Virus record (IMG/VR): IMGVR_UViG_3300009103_000050
Location: 1 to 47,142 of that record
Source of the DNA: a virus
Reading direction: 5' to 3' (one strand)
Length of the DNA stretch: 47,142 bases
This document shows positions 40,664-47,142 of the stretch, piece after piece (within the stretch, counting starts at the first letter, position 1; each line of letters opens with the position of its first letter). The notes beneath the pieces are model-generated. The model was not told the DNA's origin, searched no databases, and saw only the letters and a program-made list of their open reading frames with translations. Made by a program: the position numbers and the translations under genes.

Positions 40664-41530
40664 ATGAAAAAGTATCTACTTTACTGGAGTGCAAGAGAAA
40701 TCCTTGCCAACCCTTCAACGCTAAGTGACGAGCTTTCTAAGGGCGAAAACGGGCACTACCTTGCCGGGGCACTGCCAAAACTTTGCAGCCCAGCGACGGC
40801 ACTTGAGAGAGCCAGACGCAAAAGGCCAGCAAAGGGTTTTATGTATCGCAGCGTTGGGCGATGCAGCGACGGCAACACGCATGTTGCCTTTACCGAGGAG
40901 ACCACCGATCCGAATGCGGTAGAGGTTGCCGACAAGTGGAAGGGGGACGCGATCTTCACGGCGTCGTCGACAAAAGATGGAAAAATAAAATTCTCACACG
41001 TTCCACCGATGTTTCACGGCGAGGCTGAAAAGCTTGAGCGAGCATATAGCAAAGAGCTTGGTTTTCTAACTCAACCCGACATCGGAAACCTATTCACCAA
41101 AATGATTTTGAATCGCTGGAAGGGCATTCGAGTGAAGGCTGGAAGCGCTGTGTTTATTGTGCCGGGCGAACAAAGAACCATCGACGAGATCCAGTGGATC
41201 AATGCGTCACTGAAGGCAAGCGGTGTTGAGTGCCGGTTCGTCAAAACTGAGGCCGGAGACACCGAAGAGCAGCGAGAAGAAATCCGATTAGGGCTACTAG
41301 AGGAAATAGAACACCTGAAAAAGCACGCATCGAAAATGCTCGATGAAGCAAAGAGCGGAAAAGAGATCCGATTTCAAACTCTACAAAAGCGAATGAAAGA
41401 AGCAACTGAATCGATGACGAAAGCACAGCTGTTCGGTGATCTTTTGGAAAACAAAATGGGAGAGATCAAAACAGCGGTTGATCAATATAAAGATTCAATC
41501 ATGGAAGTCATGAACGAACTCGCAAGCTAG
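40664..41530 (+). CDS. Unknown partner protein of the AAA+/vWA pair
   Basis: 288 residues. The start M-K-K-Y-L-L-Y-W-S, L-P-K-L-C near residue 42 and F-M-Y-R-S-V-G near residue 63 form a beta-rich first half with D-K-W-K-G-D near residue 95; the second half has W-K-G-I-R-V-K near 155 and a long coiled-coil C-terminus with E-E-I-E-H-L-K-K-H-A. I recall this type as a companion of phage MoxR/vWA pairs, with no known activity. It lies directly before the AAA+ gene and shares its ribosome-binding leader type. Confidence 0.75.
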   Translation: MKKYLLYWSAREILANPSTLSDELSKGENGHYLAGALPKLCSPATALERARRKRPAKGFMYRSVGRCSDGNTHVAFTEETTDPNAVEVADKWKGDAIFTASSTKDGKIKFSHVPPMFHGEAEKLERAYSKELGFLTQPDIGNLFTKMILNRWKGIRVKAGSAVFIVPGEQRTIDEIQWINASLKASGVECRFVKTEAGDTEEQREEIRLGLLEEIEHLKKHASKMLDEAKSGKEIRFQTLQKRMKEATESMTKAQLFGDLLENKMGEIKTAVDQYKDSIMEVMNELAS

Positions 41531-41560
41531 CGTCGACGACAAAAAAAAACGGAGAACAAA
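41531..41560 (+). promoter_or_regulatory. Leader of the AAA+ gene, cassette without hairpin
   Basis: CGTCGACGAC, nine A residues and CGGAGAAC precede ATG 41561. The ribosome-binding part is the same as in the four hairpin cassettes, but C/G tracts and CCACC repeats are absent. Confidence 0.7.
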
Positions 41561-42778
41561 ATGAACAAGCAAAACGCAATACCAACAAAAAGAAGTCTAC
41601 CAAAAGCCATCGAGAGAATTGCAAAGCTCGAAAGCGAAATGAACAAAAAGTTTTTAGAGCGTGACAGGTTTAGCGCTCGGCTGATAGATGCCCTAATCAT
41701 GGGGCAGCATATTCTTGCCGTTGGACCACCCGGCACAAGCAAAAGCGATCAGTGTCTCGCCGTGGCCGATGCGATCAAAGAGCTTGACGAAGAGAAAAGC
41801 AGAAAGGGAATCGCAGAGCACAAAAGTATCAAGGCGTGGAAATATCAGTTCCAACCCTTTACGACGCTGTCGGAGGTTTTCGGTGCGTTCTCCATCGTCG
41901 GAATGAAAGAGGATCGGTATAGCCGTTACAGCGCAAACCGATTGCCCGATTGCAAGCTTGCAGTCATGGAAGAGTTTTTCAAGTCGAACTCCGCAACCCT
42001 TAATGGGTTACTTGGGGCTCTTAATGAACGCCACTGGTTTGATGAGGGTGTGATCAAAAAGATGCCCCTGAGAACAGCGGTTCTAAACTCAAACCGTTTA
42101 CCCTCTGACAGCGACGAACTGGAAGCGGTGGAGGATCGAATCTGTCTCAGGGTTTTTGTCGGCGACGTGAAGAGCGAAGAAAATTTTGACGCGATAATGT
42201 GTGCCGACTCCAAAGAAGAAAACAATCGCGGTTTAGATTGCGAGGTTTTCGAGGCTGACCTTGACGTGATTCGAAAGTCGGCGCTCCGCTTGGAGTTTAG
42301 CGAAAAGGCAACCGAGTCACGTGCTCAGATTCGGAGAGAAATAAACAGCGCTGGCATTTATGTCTCGGTGCGCCGGTGGAAAATGGCGAGCCGGATCGCT
42401 AAGTGTTTTGCCGTCCGAACTGGATCTAGCGTCGTCGAGCCGCGCCACCTTTCCGTCTTTGAGGATTGCTTGTGGAATCGCATTGAAGAGATGGAACAAG
42501 TGCAGGCTATTGTCTCTCGCCTTGCGTCACCGTGGAAAGAAGACATCAACGATCTGAACGCTCTTCTTGCCGAGGCATTCAACGAACTTCGCGAGATTGA
42601 GCGTGGCCAGTGCGACGCCAGCAACGTCGTCCGTGTGGCGAAAAAAGTGCAAATGGCACAAGCAACCGCGAAGGAAATCGACGCACCAGAGGCGGGGCCA
42701 GAAGTTGAAAAGGTTCTTCAGTTTGCCGCAACTTGTCGGGCGCAAGCGATGGCGATGGTAGAGCGGAGCATGGCATGA
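41561..42778 (+). CDS. MoxR/RavA-type AAA+ ATPase
   Basis: 405 residues. Walker A G-P-P-G-T-S-K-S at 55-62, Walker B L-A-V-M-E-E at 133-138 (Glu where the usual Asp stands), then S-A-T-L-N-G-L-L-G-A-L-N-E-R, the segment typical of MoxR/RavA ATPases, and T-A-V-L-N-S-N-R-L-P for sensor 1. A helical lid follows and the last 150 residues are helical. Such ATPases act with a vWA-domain protein to remodel or insert cofactors in targets; here that gene follows with a 4-bp overlap. Expected to form hexamers. Confidence 0.9.
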   Translation: MNKQNAIPTKRSLPKAIERIAKLESEMNKKFLERDRFSARLIDALIMGQHILAVGPPGTSKSDQCLAVADAIKELDEEKSRKGIAEHKSIKAWKYQFQPFTTLSEVFGAFSIVGMKEDRYSRYSANRLPDCKLAVMEEFFKSNSATLNGLLGALNERHWFDEGVIKKMPLRTAVLNSNRLPSDSDELEAVEDRICLRVFVGDVKSEENFDAIMCADSKEENNRGLDCEVFEADLDVIRKSALRLEFSEKATESRAQIRREINSAGIYVSVRRWKMASRIAKCFAVRTGSSVVEPRHLSVFEDCLWNRIEEMEQVQAIVSRLASPWKEDINDLNALLAEAFNELREIERGQCDASNVVRVAKKVQMAQATAKEIDAPEAGPEVEKVLQFAATCRAQAMAMVERSMA

Positions 42779-44106
42779 AAAATAAAAATGCTTTCACACA
42801 CTCGACGTCAACAAAGCTTCAGCTTCGTCGAAGAGAAGATGATCCAAGGTTGATCTTTGCCAGAGACCAGTCTTCAAAAGTTGTTCCTGGGTGGAGCGGA
42901 TTTGTCGAGGATACCTTTGGTGCCATGCTCGACGGTGCGGATTCTCCGACGCTGGAAGATCCGAATCGGCTGGCGCTCAACCTGGGATCACTCGCAAGAG
43001 AAAACCCCAATTGGGGCAAGCTGCAAAAGAGCGCAAGTTTCCACCCCGCAATTGCGGCGAGGGCAACGGCTGGGATCTCAGAGATCGTTTATGGTTTGAT
43101 GTCTGACGAAATAGAAAACGAAACAAGCGGAGATGAGGACGACGGCAGCGACGGCAGCGACGGCAGCGACGGCAGCGACGACGAAAAGAACCTTGAGCGA
43201 ATGGCCACGCTGTACAGCGAAACGAAGGAGCTTCTTGACGATGTGCAAGAACAGGCGAAGCGGGTGCAGGGTCTAAGAGCGATTGGTCTCGTGCCGGACA
43301 TCTCCGACGGGGAAGATCCGATTGATGAGAGGATGATAGACGCGATGTCAGCAATCAAGGATCTTGACGAGTTTATTGACCAGCTTGGCGCGGGGGGAAA
43401 GCCGAAGGGTGACCACGCTGGACGCGGGATCTCCAACGTGGTTGGAGTGCACAAGGGTGGAGATGTTGAGAGGTTGCTACCATCCGAGCTTGCCCAGCTT
43501 TGCGATGACGATCTTGATTTTGAACTCATGAGCCGAATCGTTGACGACGACGCTTGGATTTACAAGGTGGAGGACAAGGAATCATCTGCTGGCGACTTCG
43601 TTCTCATGGTCGACAGAAGTGGCAGCATGAAAACACCCCTTGAATTTTGTGACGGTGACAGAATGCAGTGGGCTAGATCTGTGGCTCTTGCAACTCTGAA
43701 GCGCTGCGTTGACTCTGGAAGATCTGTTTTGCTTGTCTTATTTGCTGGGGCCGGAGACATTGAAAGCATCAGGGTGGACAGCCGGGAAGATCTGAGGGGC
43801 GCGGTTTCGATGGTGCTTGGAAGGGCACGGGGAGGCACGGACGTTTCAGGTGCGCTCATTGCGGCATCAGGGATCGTGAACAACGACAGCAAGAAAGAAA
43901 ACGATTTGGTTCTTGTCACGGATGGCTTGCTTCCCCCATTCAGCCGGGCCGAATGGATGTCAGGGAAATTAACTTGCATCACCCTGACGGGCGAAATAGA
44001 TACAAGAGACGCCACGGCAGAAAAAAACTTCGATGAAATATTTTACTTGAAAGATTCTGACTTGACGTCGGAGTCAGTTAGAAAGGTGACTAAAAATGTC
44101 AGATAA
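42775..44106 (+). CDS. vWA-domain protein (MoxR/RavA partner)
   Basis: 443 residues from ATG 42775. The C-terminal vWA domain (about 272-443) carries a full MIDAS: D-R-S-G-S-M at 280-285, G-G-T-D at 353-356 and T-D-G at 382-384. The first 270 residues are helical with an acidic low-complexity patch holding four Asp-Gly-Ser repeats near residue 123. The gene overlaps the AAA+ gene (ATGA) and so is coupled to it. By analogy to RavA-ViaA and CobS-CobT it recruits the target. No target is evident. Confidence 0.92.
   Translation: MKNKNAFTHSTSTKLQLRRREDDPRLIFARDQSSKVVPGWSGFVEDTFGAMLDGADSPTLEDPNRLALNLGSLARENPNWGKLQKSASFHPAIAARATAGISEIVYGLMSDEIENETSGDEDDGSDGSDGSDGSDDEKNLERMATLYSETKELLDDVQEQAKRVQGLRAIGLVPDISDGEDPIDERMIDAMSAIKDLDEFIDQLGAGGKPKGDHAGRGISNVVGVHKGGDVERLLPSELAQLCDDDLDFELMSRIVDDDAWIYKVEDKESSAGDFVLMVDRSGSMKTPLEFCDGDRMQWARSVALATLKRCVDSGRSVLLVLFAGAGDIESIRVDSREDLRGAVSMVLGRARGGTDVSGALIAASGIVNNDSKKENDLVLVTDGLLPPFSRAEWMSGKLTCITLTGEIDTRDATAEKNFDEIFYLKDSDLTSESVRKVTKNVR
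43141..43176 (+). repeat. Four tandem 9-bp repeats in the vWA gene
   Basis: GACGGCAGC occurs four times without change and codes for Asp-Gly-Ser. Perfect identity of units suggests recent slippage; copy-number change would keep the frame. Confidence 0.9.
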
Positions 44107-44230
44107 AAAAAAGAAAAACAAAACGAAAGAAATCATCTCACTCATGATTGAGGTCGAGAAGAAAAGCCCAGCATTGCTAATGACAGAATTTGTGGAGCTT
44201 TACTTGAAGGGAAAAAGAAATGAACGATGA
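44096..44230 (+). CDS. 44-residue small protein
   Basis: A short frame starting within the last codons of the vWA gene (11-bp overlap) and ending 11 bp inside the next gene. It begins with a Lys-run (K-K-K-K-N-K-T-K) and then an amphipathic helix (E-I-I-S-L-M-I-E-V-E and L-L-M-T-E-F-V-E-L-Y-L). AAGGTG stands upstream of the ATG. The double overlap and the fact that it fills the 113-bp gap support it. Function unknown. Confidence 0.6.
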   Translation: MSDKKKKNKTKEIISLMIEVEKKSPALLMTEFVELYLKGKRNER

Positions 44231-44624
44231 AACTATTTTTCCACCGGGTCTGTGCGCGGATTCGGTTCTTGTCGGTCCACTTGATTTTGAGTTGACTGAT
44301 TGCGACGTCGAGCAGTTTATGTCTGATCTGAGAATGCTCAACCCGCATTGTGATTTCATCGATGGAACATTCAAGCCGGTTGACGCAACCCTACTTCACG
44401 GTTTCGTGACTGTCCCGATAGAGGCGAGTGACATTTTGAATACAACTTTTTGGCTTCTGAAGCATGTCGACGTCGACGGGGAGCGATGCGGGAAACTTGC
44501 AACATACAATTCTGAGTCGAAAGAACTTCAACTTTTGGTCCCTATCCCACCGGAAATTTGCCGAGCGGCTATCATTCTACAAGCCATGGAAGAAGATGTT
44601 GCAAGAAGCCAAGAGGAGGTATAA
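44220..44624 (+). CDS. Hypothetical protein
   Basis: 134 residues, not recognised. Acidic, beta-rich first half (L-V-G-P-L-D-F-E-L-T-D-C-D-V-E-Q-F) and F-W-L-L-K-H-V near residue 80, with a helical end (P-P-E-I-C-R-A-A-I-I-L-Q-A-M-E-E-D-V). The AAGGGA site precedes the start. Located between the vWA gene and the small helix-turn-helix gene, so its role cannot be inferred with confidence. Confidence 0.7.
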   Translation: MNDETIFPPGLCADSVLVGPLDFELTDCDVEQFMSDLRMLNPHCDFIDGTFKPVDATLLHGFVTVPIEASDILNTTFWLLKHVDVDGERCGKLATYNSESKELQLLVPIPPEICRAAIILQAMEEDVARSQEEV

Positions 44625-44628
44625 GGTC

Positions 44629-44895
44629 ATGACGAGCAACGAACAAAAAACAACCAAGAAAAAGGTGGATAAAATGTCTCAAGCCCAGAAGGAACAAGTG
44701 CTATCGATCAAGGATGTCACAAAATACATCGACGTCGGCGCGAGAGTTATTTATGCCGCGTTGCAGAGTGGCGATCTTGCCGGAAGAAACCTCGGCGGGT
44801 CCAAGGGTTGGGTCACGACGAGAACAGCGGTATTGGACTGGATTGAGTCAGGGAATATTTCAGACGTTGACTCGTCGACTGAAGTCGGAGAGTAG
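44629..44895 (+). CDS. Excisionase/MerR-type helix-turn-helix protein
   Basis: 88 residues from ATG 44629, with GAGGAGGT 8 bp upstream; longer frames upstream overlap the preceding gene and are rejected. After a Lys-rich start the motif L-S-I-K-D-V-T-K-Y-I-D-V, R-V-I-Y-A-A-L-Q-S-G-D-L-A and W-V-T-T-R-T-A-V-L-D-W-I is the winged helix of HTH_17/excisionase-like DNA binders. With no integrase present it is more likely a transcription regulator of the phage. Possible targets include the GTGATCTCT cluster, which is inference only. Confidence 0.8.
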   Translation: MTSNEQKTTKKKVDKMSQAQKEQVLSIKDVTKYIDVGARVIYAALQSGDLAGRNLGGSKGWVTTRTAVLDWIESGNISDVDSSTEVGE

Positions 44896-44899
44896 GCCA

Positions 44900-45898
44900 A
44901 TGGAGCGCAAGGCGAGAGGAACCTATTACGGTGGCCACCAGGGAGCAGCCGTGGTTGGGGAGCACCCTTACATGACGCTGGGGGACATTTTCGCAACTAT
45001 GGTGCACGGCAACCGCGAAGATCTATCTGACAACCCGGTGATCCGACGTGGCTTGATTTGCGAACCTGGACTAATCGACTGGCTGGAAAAAGACAGAAGG
45101 GCAAACCTAAAGAGAGATGTTCACGTCATCGACGAACAAGAAATTTTTGCCGGGACACTCGACGCGGTTGAGTTGAAAAGTGGAATCGTTCACGATGTAA
45201 CCGTCACAACGACAAGATCGAAAGCTTGGCATGGCGGGGTGGCGAAGTATAAGCAATTGCAACTTCAGTGGTATATGGGAATCGTCGAGAACTGCAAGCA
45301 CGTTATCACCAGAAACGGCATGCACTTTGAAGAGTGGCCTTGGCCGGTGGCGGATCACTCGATACTAACTGTTTTTTATGCGGACACCGGGGACATCGAA
45401 CAAATTCCGGTGTGGAAAGACGAAGGCATAATTTCGCGAATGAGATCCGAGTGCTTGAAGTTTCACAGAGAACACGTCGAGAAAAAGATACCACCGTGCG
45501 ACGTCGGAGACAGCGCAATAAAAATCATCTATCCAAAAGACGACGGTGACACACTCGAAAACCCAGACAAAAGTTTCATCGATGCCGCTTTGCAATTTTC
45601 CCAGGCGAGAGAGATGGCAAAAGAGTGGACCGAATCCAAAAAGAGGTGTGCGACTATTCTCAGAAACCAACTTAAAACCAAGTCGCGTGCGACATGGAAT
45701 GGAGAAAACGCGGGGAGCGTGACTTGGAAAACATCCAAGGGCAAAACAGTTGTTGATCACGAGGCGATGGGGAAAGATCTATGTGAAAAATTAGATCTAG
45801 GATACGCCGAACTCTGCGAGCGATACGAAGTCGAAAAGCCCGGCCCGCGTGTGCTGAGAGTAACAATGAAAAAAAACAAAACGGAGGAAAAGAAATGA
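44900..45898 (+). CDS. YqaJ-like recombination exonuclease, catalytic lysine not conserved
   Basis: 332 residues from ATG 44900. The pattern N-P-V-I-R-R-G-L-I-C-E-P-G-L-I near residue 45, G-T-L-D-A-V at 85-90 and K-Y-K-Q-L-Q-L-Q-W-Y-M-G near 116 fits YqaJ/lambda-exonuclease nucleases, which resect duplex ends for RecT. Where the family has E/D-x-K the sequence reads D99-V-T101, so the expected lysine is a threonine; K93 close by does not have the normal spacing. It may use another residue or be inactive. Neighbouring genes end with RecT. Confidence 0.75.
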   Translation: MERKARGTYYGGHQGAAVVGEHPYMTLGDIFATMVHGNREDLSDNPVIRRGLICEPGLIDWLEKDRRANLKRDVHVIDEQEIFAGTLDAVELKSGIVHDVTVTTTRSKAWHGGVAKYKQLQLQWYMGIVENCKHVITRNGMHFEEWPWPVADHSILTVFYADTGDIEQIPVWKDEGIISRMRSECLKFHREHVEKKIPPCDVGDSAIKIIYPKDDGDTLENPDKSFIDAALQFSQAREMAKEWTESKKRCATILRNQLKTKSRATWNGENAGSVTWKTSKGKTVVDHEAMGKDLCEKLDLGYAELCERYEVEKPGPRVLRVTMKKNKTEEKK

Positions 45899-46365
45899 GC
45901 AAAACACAACCAAAAAAGCCAACGGTAAAAAGCTTGGCGTATTCAATACTAAAAGAGTACCAAGCTTGCCTGCTTGAATCTGACGACGCTGACGTGAAAA
46001 GATCCACTCTTGTTAGGATTCTGAGCGAGCACCTCAAAGAGTTCGACGAGTCGATGAGGTACAGGGCAATGAGAAAGGCGTCCGGCCTTGTTAGCGAGGG
46101 CCAGCTTTTGGATCACCTGAAAGAGGAGATGTCTAAAATCAAGCCGAAAAAAGAGAGGGCATTTAGAGAGGTCTACGAAATCACAAAAGACCGAACCGGA
46201 AAGCGAATGCTGGTTCGTGCACGCTTTGACGGCAGCCCTTTTTTTGAGGTGGGCGACTTCGTAAAAATAAGCGTAGAAGTTCTTTCTGACGATGATGGAA
46301 ACCAGCAACCTGCGATTGTCCTACGTCGACAGGACAAAGAAGATCGAGAGGTGAAAAATGTCTAG
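45895..46365 (+). CDS. Hypothetical protein between nuclease and RecT
   Basis: 156 residues, not recognised. The N-terminal 85 residues are helical and charged (S-L-A-Y-S-I-L-K-E-Y, S-T-L-V-R-I-L-S-E-H-L); the rest forms a small beta domain (R-A-F-R-E-V-Y-E-I-T, F-F-E-V-G-D-F-V-K-I-S-V-E-V-L). Start ATG overlaps the nuclease stop and has GGAGG upstream; the end overlaps RecT by 8 bp, so all three are coupled. A recombination accessory or nuclease-RecT linker role is plausible by context. Confidence 0.75.
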   Translation: MSKTQPKKPTVKSLAYSILKEYQACLLESDDADVKRSTLVRILSEHLKEFDESMRYRAMRKASGLVSEGQLLDHLKEEMSKIKPKKERAFREVYEITKDRTGKRMLVRARFDGSPFFEVGDFVKISVEVLSDDDGNQQPAIVLRRQDKEDREVKNV

Positions 46366-47142
46366 CACATCGATGATAAAAGTGGGCAGCGACGGAATTC
46401 AACTTCAAGACTTCAACAGCATGCAAAGATTCTGTTCCGCTGCCGTCGAGAGTGGAATGTTTCAAGGGGTAAGAGATGTAAGCCAGGCAATCATGAAAGT
46501 TGAATATGGTCTCGAGTTGGGCATCAAACCAATCACGGCAATGAGAAATATTTATTATTTCCAAAATGCGTTTTGCCTGTCGGCCAGCCTCGTTAACGCT
46601 CTGATCAAGAGGGCCGGGTACCGATTCTCAACGGTGGAGAGAACCGACGAACGCTGCCTTTTAAGATTCGAGTCTCCAGACGGGAAACCACTTGGGGATT
46701 CTGAGTTCACCTGGAAAGACGCCATCAAGAAGAACCTAACGACGAAAAAAAACTGGAGAGAACACCCAAAGAATATGCTCTTCGCTCGCTCGCTAACCCA
46801 GGGTGCGAACATGTATTGCGCCGAAGTTTTCCTTGGCCCAGTGCTGACACCCGAGGAACTACTTGAAAGCAACTCGGCATCCAACGAGATGCCACCCGAA
46901 GCGCCACCGCTAGAGATCCTAGTGAGCGAGGGGGAGACGATCAAGGTGGCAAACGAGCAGCCCAGCGTTGACGTTGTCGACGTCGAGCAAGACCGGGAAG
47001 AAAGTTCAAGTTCAAGTCCAAGTCCAATCGTCGAAGTTCTTGAAAGGTCAATAGAGAAAAAGACCAAAGAAAAATCAAACGGTGAGACAAAGAAAAATGG
47101 GAGCGATAGCAGGTCGGCAGCTAGCATTATGAAGAATTTCAT
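46358..47142 (+). CDS. RecT-like ssDNA-annealing recombinase, 5' part (gene crosses the contig join)
   Basis: Joined with 1-318 over the circular join this gene encodes 327 residues. The N-terminal half matches a phage RecT-type annealing family: an A-I-M-K-V-E-Y-G-L-E-L-G-I-K-P block, then L-S-A-S-L-V-N-A-L-I-K, then N-M-L-F-A-R-S-L-T-Q-G-A-N with the following Y-C-A-E-V-F-L-G-P-V and P-E-E-L. Such proteins anneal single strands made by a partner exonuclease; here the nuclease-like gene lies two genes upstream. A GAGGTGA Shine-Dalgarno precedes the ATG, which overlaps the previous gene by 8 bp. The region after about residue 190 is Ser/Glu/Lys-rich and probably disordered. The family call rests on motif recall and is not confirmed by a search. 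Confidence 0.8.
   Translation, partial: MSSTSMIKVGSDGIQLQDFNSMQRFCSAAVESGMFQGVRDVSQAIMKVEYGLELGIKPITAMRNIYYFQNAFCLSASLVNALIKRAGYRFSTVERTDERCLLRFESPDGKPLGDSEFTWKDAIKKNLTTKKNWREHPKNMLFARSLTQGANMYCAEVFLGPVLTPEELLESNSASNEMPPEAPPLEILVSEGETIKVANEQPSVDVVDVEQDREESSSSSPSPIVEVLERSIEKKTKEKSNGETKKNGSDSRSAASIMKNF
47024..47142. repeat. Right copy of 119-bp terminal overlap
   Basis: This is the exact duplicate of bases 1-119 at the right end. It should be counted once when the genome is closed. It codes for part of the hydrophilic C-terminal region of the RecT-like protein. Confidence 0.95.

Noticed and set aside
44629-44895. Excisionase as evidence of a temperate phage
   Set aside because: No integrase, attachment site or repressor gene is visible; the helix-turn-helix type is shared by many regulators.

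Overview
This window is one complete, circularly closed genome of a tailed, siphovirus-like phage (Caudoviricetes type). The first 119 bases are repeated exactly as the last 119, so the unique circle is 47,023 bp, and the RecT-like gene reads in frame across the join. An overlap of 119 is a common assembler word size, so it is more likely an assembly overlap than a true terminal repeat. The sequence does not name a host. I see no integrase, no convincing repressor, no tRNA, no CRISPR array and no insertion sequence, which fits a lytic phage.

The genome has two transcription blocks. The leftward (minus-strand) block runs from about 35.4 kb down to 4.5 kb and holds packaging, head, tail and lysis genes in classical order: zinc-ribbon protein, terminase small and large subunits, portal fused to a MuF domain, prohead protease, HK97-fold capsid protein, head-tail connectors, tail terminator, two tandem paralogues, tail tube, tail chaperones G and G-T (joined by a -1 frameshift at CCCTTTG), a 1515-residue tape measure, a set of LamG, C1q-like and beta-helix receptor-binding proteins, a coiled-coil membrane protein, a holin and an amidase. 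The rightward (plus-strand) block starts at about 35.5 kb, passes through the join and ends at 4.5 kb. It holds a ParB-methyltransferase fusion, an ArdC-like anti-restriction protein among small unknown genes, an unknown/AAA+/vWA trio, a YqaJ-like nuclease, RecT, SSB, a winged-helix replication protein, DnaB helicase and RusA. The blocks diverge at 35,439-35,539 and converge at 4,540-4,543, where the two stop codons overlap.

The least ordinary part is 37.0-41.6 kb. Four gene junctions carry the same cassette: a C8-10/G8-10 hairpin, a CCACCACC tract, an A-rich spacer and a CGGAG ribosome-binding site. Two promoters each have a shared 26-bp repeat exactly 80 bp upstream of the -35 box, and a cluster of four GTGATCTCT 9-mers lies behind the methyltransferase gene. 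Other points to examine are a repeat-laden in-frame insertion of about 110-130 residues in the terminase nuclease domain, a long stem-loop ahead of the replication gene, a YqaJ-like nuclease lacking the expected catalytic lysine, and a strong, strand-polar excess of GACGTCG.
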